NCBI GenBank assembly: GCA_018340805.1
Contig: JACMZG010001913.1
Coordinates: 14,410,290-14,474,289 of the forward strand
Direction: 5' to 3'
Source: Microvelia longipes
Taxonomy: Eukaryota; Arthropoda; Insecta; Hemiptera; Veliidae
DNA length: 64,000 nt
Numbering within the stretch: the first letter of the stretch is position 1; each line of letters begins with the position of its first letter. The position numbers were made by a program, and so were the translations under genes. Below, piece by piece: positions 55,290 to 64,000 of this stretch. The notes under the pieces are model-generated. The model saw only the letters and a program-made list of their open reading frames with translations, made no database searches and was not told the DNA's origin.

Positions 55290-56084
55290 ATAAAGCCACA
55301 TTGTGTTAACAAATAAGACAAATTGTTTATAAAATTATTTTTGTTCATAAAATATTTATTTAAATCCCATGAGGTTTTTATTTTGAAAATAAAAACTTTG
55401 TAAAGAAAAAAAAAAAAAAAAAGGGAGTATTGTTGTGATAGATTTATCCCCGATATATCTTAGAATTGGATTGTATGTAGAAAGTAGGAAAACTGGAGAA
55501 AAACTCAGGGAAACCTACAAGTTTTGCTCTTAGTCCTTGCTTTTTCTTATACATACAATAGTTTGTATACAGTAGTTTTATTTAAGAAAAAAAATTAAAT
55601 AATAAAAAAACACTGAAAATATCGTAAGAAATTATTTGTCTGTTAGTGATGTTAAAAATATGAGCTATAAAACTGTTGTTTCCAAGTATTACTTTGCTAG
55701 TATTTCATTCGTTTTATTGATTTTTTTTTCTCATTTATATTATTTGTTAATGTTATATATAAACCAAGAAGGGAAACAAATGCGATTTTTATCAGACGTA
55801 GCTTGTTGTTTACGTTTGGTTCACCTGTGACTTAGGTCGAGTTTTGCAATCAAGTTATTTGAACAAACCTAGAATCTAATGGACCACTTAAACCTTAAAG
55901 TATATGACGTGACATATTTCTTACACAAATACACATTGAGACAACACGTAAGAAGAAAGGCTGTATAAATAAAATCGCTGTGTATCTTAAATACTTTGTT
56001 AACATTTACAAAGATAAAACAAAATAGCGGCGCTTTTATGAAAGTAGGGCTAGTATATGTTCGGTTATTGTTAAATAACTAATG
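55290..56084. other. AT-rich sequence, no gene seen
   Basis: Nothing recognised; the frame at 55636-55830 has no motif. Confidence 0.5.
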
Positions 56085-56190
56085 TTTAACAGCATCGAGC
56101 AAGGACAATACCAGAATGGGTGACCTCTGGAAAGATACATATGTTTTTAATCTTTGAGGACGAGCAAAACGAGTCCAAAATAACTACAAT
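56085..56190 (+). mobile_element. 5S-type repeat, 5S module and core palindrome
   Basis: TTTAACAGCATCGAGCAAGG, ACCAGAATGGGTGACCTCTG, then palindrome GGACGAGCAAAACGAGTCC (56158-56176). Confidence 0.75.
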
Positions 56191-56790
56191 ATAAATTAAA
56201 TGATTTCCATATTTTGAGAACGAGATTATTTGTATATTTATGATAAATATGTATGTAAATATTATGTATGTAAGATTTTATTTTTAAATCATTACAGTAA
56301 ATAGAAATAGAGTAAAATAACTGCTTTGATTCCAAAGAAAAAAGCTTTCTCCTGAGGAGGCTGTCGCATTTCCCCTCCGTCGACAAAAAAATAGAGTAAA
56401 ATTATAATTAACCTCGCCTATTATCAAATATATAATAAATCATAAATCCAACATCTAAATTTTTTCTCGAATATTTACTACAGTAAAAACTTTTTTTCCT
56501 AAATGATAAAAGAAAGTATTTGATATTTCATTTTACATTGTTTAGTATTCAGAATACATCTTTGTAAAGAGTGATGTTAAAATTTTAAAAGTTTTCTTTT
56601 GCTGTTAGCATTTGCTTATGTTTACTAAGCTGCCTTGTTTTCTTTTGGAAAGCTGTGTTTTACATATTATAATACGAGACGGAGTGATAATCCTACACGT
56701 AGATCTTGTAACACCTTATTTAACATTCCCAAGGAGTAAGAATTAAATTTATAAGACACTAAATCAGTTTTCTTTGAAAAGGTATTTAGA
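56191..56790. other. AT-rich sequence, no gene seen
   Basis: Nothing recognised. Confidence 0.5.
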
Positions 56791-56794
56791 TTTT

Positions 56795-57800
56795 GTTTTT
56801 CTTATATCTTATAAATAGAAAAAGTATTGTAATAGTAATAAGTTTCTTTCTAAGATCTGAATCAGGAATTCTACATAAATAGTTCTTTTCGGGTGTTTTT
56901 AAGACCTCCTGAATAAAAAAGTTGTGTGTGTGTCTGTTTGTGTAATTGTGTGTATGCGTCCGTTAAAATCGTAACTTTGGCCCGTATTCAAAGATATTTT
57001 CCTAACATTCTCCTTAAGGGTTCCTTAAGGAGAATGTTAGGTCTCCTTAAGGAGAATGTTAGGTTTAGGAAAGGAATATGTTTTTAAGCCACGAAATTTA
57101 AATGATCGTTTCCGTGTTTAAAAGTGGGGAAAAACATGGTTTTCGTGGCTTAAAAACATTTTCCTAACATTCTCCTTAAGGGTTCCTTAAGGAAAATGTT
57201 CGGAAAATGTTAGGAAAATGTCTTTGAATACGAGCCATAATGTTGTAGGGTTAGAACTGCCTACAAAAATCAGTCTATAAACTTAATTGTGCAATCTAAA
57301 AAAAAGTATGGTGTCATCAACCATCAATAATGACAGAACAAAAATTTCATAAATTCATAAAAAGAAAAAAGTTTTTTATCGATTTCAAATTTAGCACGCT
57401 TGTAGTTATATCTCACATTAAGAAATGTGCTAAGTATCATCTAATCGTCAGCTTTAGTTCAATTTTTATCAAATGACATTTATACGATTTTAACGATCGT
57501 TAAAAATTGAAAAATTATCTAATTAACTTGAAATTTGGTACATGTTTATGTTTTTATGTAATAAGTATACTAAGCATCTTTTCAATAAGGCTATCCTATC
57601 TCCCGTGTTTGTAGAATCGCTATTTTCAGTTACATCGAGCAAGGTTAGTACCTGGATAGGTGACCGCTGAGATCATAATTGACATTATTACTGCTTGAGG
57701 ACAAGCAAAGCGAGATCGAAGACGTACTGCAATATAAATTTGGCGATCTACATTTCCTGAGGACGATCGAAACGACTCCAAAATTGTAAGGACGTAACGA
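56795..57800 (+). mobile_element. 5S-type repeat, full length but interrupted by a foldback element
   Basis: Front end from 56795 (CTTATATCTTATAAATAG, GAAAAAGTATTGTAATAG), TG tract 56921-56955, interrupted at 56979-57236 by the foldback transposon, resumed with CTACAAAAATCAGTCTATAA, 5S module at 57625-57675 (AGTTACATCGAGCAAGGTTA, TACCTGGATAGGTGACCGC) and a diverged tail. Confidence 0.85.
56979..57236. mobile_element. Foldback DNA transposon, Harbinger-type, copy 2
   Basis: 258 bp with GGCCCGTATTCAAAGATA and CTTTGAATACGAGCC ends, and internal AAATGATCGTTTCCGTGTTT and TTTAAGCCACGAAATTT as in copy 1 at 8059. Units CCTAACATTCTCCTTAAGGG form short palindromes (CCTTAAGG). Flanks TTT and ATA do not match, so the target duplication is lost or was altered. 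Confidence 0.85.
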
Positions 57801-58090
57801 ATTCCATATGATTAATATGGAATTTTTAACAAATTGAAATTTGTCAAAATTTATAAAGGGTCTATTGCAATTTCGTGCAGAACCATCACTGACACCAAGA
57901 AAACTAAAATTTAAGGGTTTTACCATAAACCACAAATTACCTCCTAACTTTATCTTTATACTGTATCGTTTCCTTATCTTTTTCCCCTCTGTCTCGTTTT
58001 GGTCTTAATATTATTCTCCATAGAAATATATTTATTTCTTTCATAAATTAACATAATACTTTATAAAAAAAATATATATTTGTCAATAAT
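57801..58090. other. AT-rich sequence, no gene seen
   Basis: Nothing recognised. Confidence 0.5.
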
Positions 58091-58091
58091 A

Positions 58092-58150
58092 GTCCGGGAT
58101 TAGCAGCCCGGGCTATGCTTTCAGTTTATATGAATAATATCTGTAATAAA
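58092..58150 (+). mobile_element. tRNA-derived SINE, 3' half
   Basis: CCGGGATTAGCAGCCCGGGC then TATGCTTTCAGTTTATATG corresponds to the region from box B onward of the SINE at 3322 (GGGGTTCGCATCCCAGG, TTACGCTCTCAGTTTATAG). Confidence 0.55.
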
Positions 58151-58204
58151 AATATTTTTTCAACTTTAATTAATACTTAGAGGATAGCAGATGCAACCCG
58201 TCTG

Positions 58205-58240
58205 AGGTGATTCCCGGAGGGTGAATACCTTGGTGGCTTA
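58205..58240. repeat. Imperfect palindrome
   Basis: TGAGGTGATTCCCGGAGGG then TGAATACCTTGG; GGTGATTC pairs with GAATACC with one bulge. Related to 38569 and 63482. Confidence 0.5.
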
Positions 58241-59295
58241 GTCAAATACATTTTAATAAAATACATAAAATTATTAGAGAACACACAACAATATGCATGA
58301 AATAATATATTTGATCATACATTCCGATGAATTTGAAATTGGTATTCATGAGTATTTTTTTACATTTAAATTTGAAGTGTATTATTTTATTAATATCTTT
58401 AATCTCTTGTGGCAAAGAGTTAATATTCTAGTTTATCAAAAGAGCCTGACAATATTTTAATTCTCAAAGCAACTATTTTTAGTATATAGCATGAATTGTG
58501 TTAAAAGATAAATGGTTTATGGCCCAATGTTGCTAATTCAAAGCTGGTGTTCGTTATAAAGAAAAGTCAAGTTTTATGATTTTCTTTTTGCACTGGTTTT
58601 TCTATAGAGATTTTTATACGGTGCTGCTTTCTAGTAGATGCAATATTCAAGTAGTTTTGTTCTGTTCTATTCCGCTAGATATCAGGCTATGCTCTTTAAA
58701 AAAAATTGTTATTTAGATTAGATATTGAATTTATAAAAAAAATTTACTTAGATCACCGATTTAATTTTGTTTTTTAGGTAATTTTTATCATAAAAATTAC
58801 GATAATGAGGTTGCTCAGATAAAGAAATTGTATTTTTACCTATTACGCTTGAAACGTTACAAAGCATTATTATTACCACACGAAAATTCTCTTTTCTTCC
58901 CCTCTTCATTAAAATTTTGCCAAATTTGGTATAAGCCATATTAAAAGGTGCTAAATGCGTGAAGTATCGTTGGATTTTTTTTCATGTACAGTAAAAAAGT
59001 ATTTAAGCATGATATAACAATCGGAAGACAGTAGTCATCAACCTAAATTGTCTAAAACACAAGTCCCTACAAAATTTCTAGACACTAAATTGTGTCCGAG
59101 AAGTTTGGGGAATTCGGAAAAAGTTCGGGTAGTACATCCTTCAGTTATATGTACTATGCATGATCCTTATTTTTTTAATTACTCTCTAAACTACCATCAC
59201 AGTATTCAACAGAATCACACCAAATTAGATGCATTAAAACTACAGAGTGCGTCTAGATTTCTGAAATTGTTTTTAAAATTTTCTTATAATAACTT
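58241..59295. other. AT-rich sequence, no gene seen
   Basis: A 90-codon frame at 59048-59320 has no recognisable domain, although it ends close to the splice-like motif at 59316. A weaker acceptor-donor motif, GTTTTTTAG|GTAATT, is at 58768-58783. Confidence 0.45.
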
Positions 59296-59322
59296 ATTTC
59301 ATTTTGTTTGTTTCAGGTAAGT
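59296..59322 (+). promoter_or_regulatory. Candidate recursive splice site (acceptor-donor)
   Basis: ATTTCATTTTGTTTGTTTCAG ends at 59316 and is followed at once by GTAAGT (59317-59322). Same strand and same form as the site at 6462; the sequences around the two sites are otherwise unrelated. Confidence 0.4.
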
Positions 59323-59429
59323 TGAGTCTTATTTTTTTGCCAGAAACAACAAGTAGAGCAGTAGAACAATAAACCATGTTATTGCCTACCCCAAGATAAG
59401 GTTAGGAAAAAAAAACTTTATTTGTTTAT

Positions 59430-59625
59430 TCCTTTTCCACATTTGTACCGTTGGTACATAGAAAAAGTATCGTATTTGCAAAACAATTTAAAACCGGGAT
59501 TTTACCTGATTTATCCTCTTCGGGTGTATTTAAAACTATCAGAGTGGTTTTCGCATAGCTGCCTGTTTGTTGAGATTTGAAACATTGTACAAACATCAAT
59601 CACTCAGTCCATTGAGATATATACT
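59430..59625 (+). mobile_element. 5S-type repeat, front fragment
   Basis: CTTTTCCACATTTGTACCGT, GAAAAAGTATCGTATTTGC, AAACCGGGATTTTACCTGA and GAGTGGTTTTCGCATAGC, then a hairpin CACTCAGTCCATTGAGATA against TATCTCAATACATTGAGTG (to about 59660). Confidence 0.8.
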
Positions 59626-59660
59626 AGAGGGGGCATAGCCTATCTCAATACATTGAGTGG

Positions 59661-60595
59661 CCTGAAACATCTTTTTGGGGCTCTCAGGGGCTCTTTGTAA
59701 CCTCAATGAAACCTTCTTTAAAAGTGATTTAAGAATATGATAAATCAATTGATTTCAGCTTCCCGTACATTGTTTGTGTTTTGATTTGTTTTTTTAACGT
59801 TCTACTATATAAGTTATTATAATTTGGTACTGATTATTTGATTATATTATAATATAACAAACGGCTAAAGTCAGTTGACAACGCGGCAAAAAAATGAGGG
59901 AGGGAAAGAATTGGTTTAAACCAACCGCGCTCTTTCCCTCTCTACTTCATGCCAACCTCGGTACAAAAAAATGCCTTTTTCGTAAATAAAATCATAAAAT
60001 GACAACACTGGTTGTAAACATTTGTTACCTCGTGTCGCTTTTATTTCCTTCATTGTGCATTTTGATTTGTTTGAGTTCGTTTCGTTTCATTTCAATCTGT
60101 TTCGTTCAATCTGCGTATTGTGTCATATTATTTCTATAATATGAAACAATACGCATTCAATTATAGAAACTTGACGTAAAAAAAGCAGTTGGTTTTGGAA
60201 AAAAGTAAAATATAATCATGTCGAAATTAATTAATTATTAATTAATTGTATTAAAAACGTGATGTCGGACATTTTTTAAGTGGCTTTATTGTCTTTTCTC
60301 TGGCTTTATAAATACTTTAACTAAATTTTATGGAGATGGTATATATTTGGGAAATGTTGACTGCGTAAACCTTTATCATGTAGTCTAAGTCTAATGTAGT
60401 AATTCTTGCAATAAAGTAAGTCTAAAGTTGTATGTAGCGGTTTATGATACTCCTGCATTCTAGTGTAATTTAGGTGAACTAAAAGCTATACTCTATTTTA
60501 TAAAGCTTCCATTAGATATCACTACTCTACTGTTTCGTTTTGTTAATTTTCCCTATCCCCATATATAGGATACCGTAAATATATAGTAATAGTAT
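59661..60595. other. Unique sequence with two hairpins
   Basis: GAGGGAAAGA...TTGGTTTAAACCAA...TCTTTCCCTC at about 59902-59942, and TGCGTATTGT-GT-CATATTAT-TTCT-ATAATATG-AA-ACAATACGCA at 60112-60155. No gene recognised. Confidence 0.6.
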
Positions 60596-60599
60596 TATT

Positions 60600-60690
60600 T
60601 TCATTAGTATCAGTTCCATTATTTTATGCTTTTCAGGCATTTTCAAGATGTCCTGATAGGTTTTTACTATGATCTAGTGTGTATGAGGAT
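60600..60690 (+). mobile_element. 5S-type repeat, diverged front fragment
   Basis: ATTATTTTATGCTTTTCAGG then CATTTTCAAGATGTCCTGA and AGTGTGTATGAG resemble the GCGTTTTTAAGGCCTCCTGA region. Confidence 0.45.
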
Positions 60691-60769
60691 TAGTCTCATA
60701 ATAACACCAACGCTTATATCTAAAAAAGAGATAGGTATTTATATGCATAGAAATATTTGAGCATGGTTA

Positions 60770-60975
60770 AATAATGAACTGCGTAAGCTTCCGAGATTAA
60801 TGTCATGAAGATTTAGGTCTTCCGGTAGTAAAAGTGCCAATGTAGATAATGAATCTGACGTTTCATTTTAACTGTGAAATGCATCTTCAGGAATGCAGGA
60901 CATGATAGATAAAAAGACATTGCTCTACAAAACTTTATCATCTTTTTTTCATCCATGACCCTGTATCATGAAAGA
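60770..60975 (-). mobile_element. Retroelement 3' end, copy 2
   Basis: Minus strand: TTTTGTAGAGCAATGTC, CCTGAAGATGCATTTCACAG, a CATTT/AAATG hairpin, GAAACGTCAGATTCATTATC, CTACCGGAAGACCTAAATC, ending AAGCTTACGCAGTTCATT. The same blocks are present at 34142-34400. Confidence 0.65.
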
Positions 60976-61302
60976 TGCCTTATGGACGAGTTATAAGATA
61001 CCTTTCATGTGAATAAAAGTCAGTATTTTGAAACGATAATCAAAATTAAAACTGAATTTAAAAGATAAATTTCTGCTAAGTAGTTTAAATAAAGTCTTTG
61101 TAACTAACTTTATCAAGTTCATATAATCAACAAGTGATAATAATATAGATTAACCTGTTCGCTTACATAGAAGTAGTTGTTAGTTTCGCTACAACTTAGC
61201 TATAAAATCTAAATCTACTAACATTTTTGCGGTTGTGAAGTGCTACTTTCCATACTTCTAGAATAAATATAGTCATACAACTTGTTATTTTTTATAATGA
61301 TA

Positions 61303-62073
61303 AAAAATGGGGTACGGGGTACCTCGGAACCTTTCCTAATCACATCGGATTCGCTACGGTCATCCTCACTGCTTCGGACTCGCTTTCCTCCCTGCTTCAG
61401 ACTCACTTCGCACGTCCTCAAAAATACAGTTTGCTACATTTATACTGCAACATGCCTTCGGACTCGCTTCTCCCGTCTTCAGATAGTAAATGCATCCGTA
61501 TCATTCTCAACGGTCATCAATTCAGCACTGACCACGTTCAATGCTCCTTAATTTTTATGATGCACCGAAAATCATGGATATACTTGACGTTTGTCAAAAC
61601 TAAGAGTATTTATTTATTAGGTGATAATATACTCCTCTACAAAATTTCTACTTAATTGGACTATTTTCCAATTTTTTACAAGTTTTTTAAGAACTTACAC
61701 AAGTCATTCAATACAAAAAGAACAAATGCTTTTAATGAGATGAAACTTAGCACATATGTTAGCCTTACGCATAGTCACATGTGTGGCAAATCTCAATCCG
61801 ATCGCATTATTTTTCCGCGTTGTATTGTTTTTTGAAATTTTCGTTGAGTCATTATTGCGGGTTAATAATGAAGTCATAAAAAAATATTTTCCGAATAACA
61901 CAACTACAGCGGTAGACTGATTTTGTCTGAATTTTCAACTCTCAAGCATAAATACACTGGGCACTATGATTATAACAGACACACACACGTACACATACAC
62001 ACACATACAGACAAATAACTTTGCGAAAACCACTCAGGAGGCCATAAAAACGCCTGAAACGGATAATTCCGGT
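61303..62073 (-). mobile_element. 5S-type dispersed repeat, full length
   Basis: About 770 bases. Tail GGGGTACGGGGTACCTCGG, core region GATTCGCTACGGTCATCC, 5S-like module (plus-strand AGCACTGACCACGTTCAATG then CTCCTTAATTTTTATGATG), CATATGTTAGCCTTACGC, CTACAGCGGTAGACTGATTT, a CA-rich tract and CAGGAGGCCATAAAAACGCC to GGATAATTCCGG. The outermost front end is missing. Confidence 0.9.
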
Positions 62074-62089
62074 TTATTCTCGGGTCCAG

Positions 62090-63185
62090 ATAACGTCCCG
62101 GGTTCACGTAACCCACCTAGTGTATTTTTATTGAGAGTAATCTGAGCTTTTTTCTGCAGTGTAGAAGTCTAGAACATACATGAAATATTTTTATGACATT
62201 TTATAAAGATTACACTCGTAAGATATTTATTGGTCGAAATTCTTGTGGGACGTATTTCCTCTCTCATCTTCTTTACCTGTTCTACAATATTTTTTTGACG
62301 AGAAAATTAAACAATCAAAAAATAGCTCAAGGGAAGGAAAAAGGTTTACTTTTTATCCGAGATAAAAATTTTAATGGACAAATTTTGTAATGGTAGAAAT
62401 GAGGCACTTAACTCAGAGTAAGTTAAGGAAGCTAGCTGGATGTTCCGGCCTTATTGTGACATGCACATATTTATTTTATGTTATAGTAATGCCCCACCTT
62501 AATTAATATTATGCACCCCTATTAGGGTTATTTAGGTTTATATGAATTGCGCCTTAAATTGATTTGTTAGTTTAGACCCGCGCGTCATTTGGGTATTGAT
62601 TGTTTAATATCTCGATTTACTACGCTCAACTTTCAGTCTTCGGATCAAATGCTGCATCTTTCTGATTACTTCCAAGTCAAAGGTATGATGTCTTACAAGA
62701 GTTCATCTGGAAGCATAAACTTCGCCCTCAAGCATTTTTATAAATATTTACCCGTTTTTAGGACCATGAGCGCTCTACGTTTAGACCTTATATTATTTTG
62801 CGTTTCGATATTTATGCTAGCTAGCTCAGTTAGGGGACCTCAGCTTCATCTAGGATATTTAATATAGTATATTTCATCATTAACAGTACTCAGGTACTTT
62901 TTCAGTTACACTTATTATAGTCTTGCAAGACAGCTTATTTAAGCATTATTTTAAGCATAAGTACTTTTGTAAAGGAGTGCATAATTACATGTATTCACTT
63001 TATTATGGTTTATCTTTATTTAACCTCCCTAGGCTAAGCTATCTATCGACATATATCGCTAAGAAATACAGTCCTCATTCAGCTATCCATTTCATAAGTT
63101 TGGTGAGCCGGTGCACTTATTGCAAGTCACTCTCACGGCTTAACACTGGAAGACATGTTTTTTTTAATTGAAGATTAGACATAGC
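62090..63185. other. Less AT-rich unique sequence, no gene assigned
   Basis: The frames 62589-62867 (92 codons) and 62923-63171 (82 codons) show no domain I recognise. Composition is somewhat more balanced than average, so an old retroelement is possible. Confidence 0.35.
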
Positions 63186-63189
63186 TCTT

Positions 63190-63310
63190 TAACCACCTCC
63201 GTGGTCTAGGTCGTTAAGGCGTCAGTAGTTATACTGACCTTTTACACCACAGAGAGCTGGGGTTCACATTGTAGGTTAAGATATCAGTTTATATAAGATT
63301 AGTGTTCGAA
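63190..63310 (+). mobile_element. tRNA-derived SINE, copy 2
   Basis: ACCTCCGTGGTCTAGGTCG, TTAAGGCGTCAGTAGTTATA, CTGACCTTTTACACCAC, GCTGGGGTTCACATTG, TATCAGTTTATA. Same order as copy 1 at 3322; box B has changed (GGTTCACATT for GGTTCGCATC). Confidence 0.7.
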
Positions 63311-63481
63311 TAAATAATTCCAAGCCTGAAAGTGCAGTCGCTGGACTGTTTCTTTTGTCATGACATACAGGTCAAAATTAATTTCAGCAATATCACTAAA
63401 TACACTTTCGCTGTAGTTGTGATAAAAAAAAAATAATAATAGCCAACATTAGATTACTTTTTTAGCGATGCTGTTGGAACT

Positions 63482-63520
63482 ACCACCTGAGGTGGTTCTC
63501 GCTGGGAACCACCAGGTGGT
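63482..63520. repeat. Nested perfect palindrome
   Basis: ACCACCT, GA, GGTGGTTC, TCGCTGG, GAACCACC, AGGTGGT: an inner 8-bp and an outer 7-bp stem, both perfect. Confidence 0.85.
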
Positions 63521-63582
63521 TCTTGGTCTTGGTTATCCCTGATGGGCCGCAAGGCTAATAAACGGGCATTATTATTATTATG

Positions 63583-63655
63583 TATCTTTAAGCTCAGTGA
63601 AGTGATAGATTTTTAACTCAAAAGTCACACGTTCGAGTCCTACCTGTATTTTGTT
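63583..63655 (+). tRNA. tRNA-Lys-like remnant or SINE head
   Basis: AAGCTCAGTGAAGTGATAGA, TTTTTAACTCAAAAGTCACA, CGTTCGAGTCCTACC: a box A-like AGCTCAGT and box B-like GTTCGAGTCC at tRNA spacing, with TTT in the anticodon position. The D arm is short and the acceptor stem does not close, so it is not a working tRNA. Confidence 0.4.
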
Positions 63656-64000
63656 GATACACAATACAGGTAGTAGTAACTTTATACAAGTAGTAGTAGT
63701 AGTAGTATATAAGTAGTAGTAACTTTATACAGAATGTTTGAGCGATCACCGATTTAACCCAGACCATACATACGCCTAATACCTCATAACTTCCAAGATC
63801 TAAGGGAACCTTAATACGTGATCTAGTGTCCCGACTACTTCTTAGGTAGTGATTATCGTATTTTCTTTTAGATACTCTTGTCTTAGCTAATTTCCTTTGG
63901 AAAACAAACACTCATTAAACGGGTGTCGTAGCAGGATTTGGAGTCGGGAATGTGATGTATGATTGATATACTATAAGAATTTATAATTATTTCAATCAGA
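63656..64000. other. Unique sequence with a short (AGT)n run
   Basis: GTAGTAGTAGTAGTA at about 63692-63707, bracketed by two copies of GTAGTAACTTTATACA (63674 and 63716). No gene recognised. Confidence 0.5.

Noticed and set aside
63583..63655. Functional tRNA-Lys
   Set aside because: Acceptor stem does not close and the D arm is short, so only a remnant is claimed.

Overview
This looks like nuclear DNA from an animal with an AT-rich, repeat-choked genome, most likely an arthropod. The reasons are at least fourteen (TA)n arrays, a decayed Jockey-clade LINE (a clade typical of arthropods), several Penelope-like retroelements (PLEs), a Harbinger-type foldback transposon, and no long host open reading frame. 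The species call is inference. No host protein-coding exon could be supported. The window reads as a large intergenic region or the inside of a giant intron. The intron idea is weakly supported by two zero-length exon motifs (acceptor directly followed by donor, CAG|GTAAGT) on the + strand near 6462 and 59316.

Layout. 0-10 kb: a PLE GIY-YIG remnant (608-983), a tRNA-derived SINE (3322), a 48-bp tandem repeat open in several frames (7.6-7.8 kb), and a 1.26-kb foldback transposon (8059-9318) holding a Myb/SANT-like exon remnant. 10-20 kb: a second foldback (9847-10412), a PLE C-terminal remnant, and a 3.46-kb DNA transposon with about 0.67-kb inverted ends and a dead transposase (13978-17442). 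20-30 kb: a CGACTTGA-rich degenerate repeat, a 113-bp satellite and a GC-rich hairpin cluster (28.26-28.59 kb). 30-45 kb: several copies of a roughly 770-bp repeat with a 5S-rRNA-like module, an inverted pair at 37-38.3 kb, the Jockey fragment (38737-39293), and 44-bp and 33-bp minisatellites. 45-64 kb: an array of nested palindromes (48981-49174), a nearly intact 3' half of a PLE flanked by its own inverted 3' end (52531-55172), a second short Harbinger-type copy nested in the 5S-type repeat (56979-57236), and more SINE and 5S-repeat copies near the right edge.

Three patterns stand out. First, many short GC-rich palindromes share a constant core (GAGCGWAGCGAG, or GAGGCGWAGCCGAG) while their stems differ from site to site and are complementary locally. 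They can be nested, or hybrid with one arm from each of two palindromes. Second, a 5S-rRNA-derived segment (box A through box C region) is embedded in the most abundant dispersed repeat here. Third, the PLE 3' ends share a CTGATGA-stem-GAAAC signature resembling the hammerhead ribozyme core, with the stem changing in a compensated way.

The proteins here belong to selfish elements. The PLE reverse transcriptase plus GIY-YIG nuclease would have driven target-primed insertion. The Harbinger-type Myb exon and the 3.46-kb transposase are decayed. The short repeats (SINEs, foldbacks, 5S-type units) would depend on enzymes supplied in trans.
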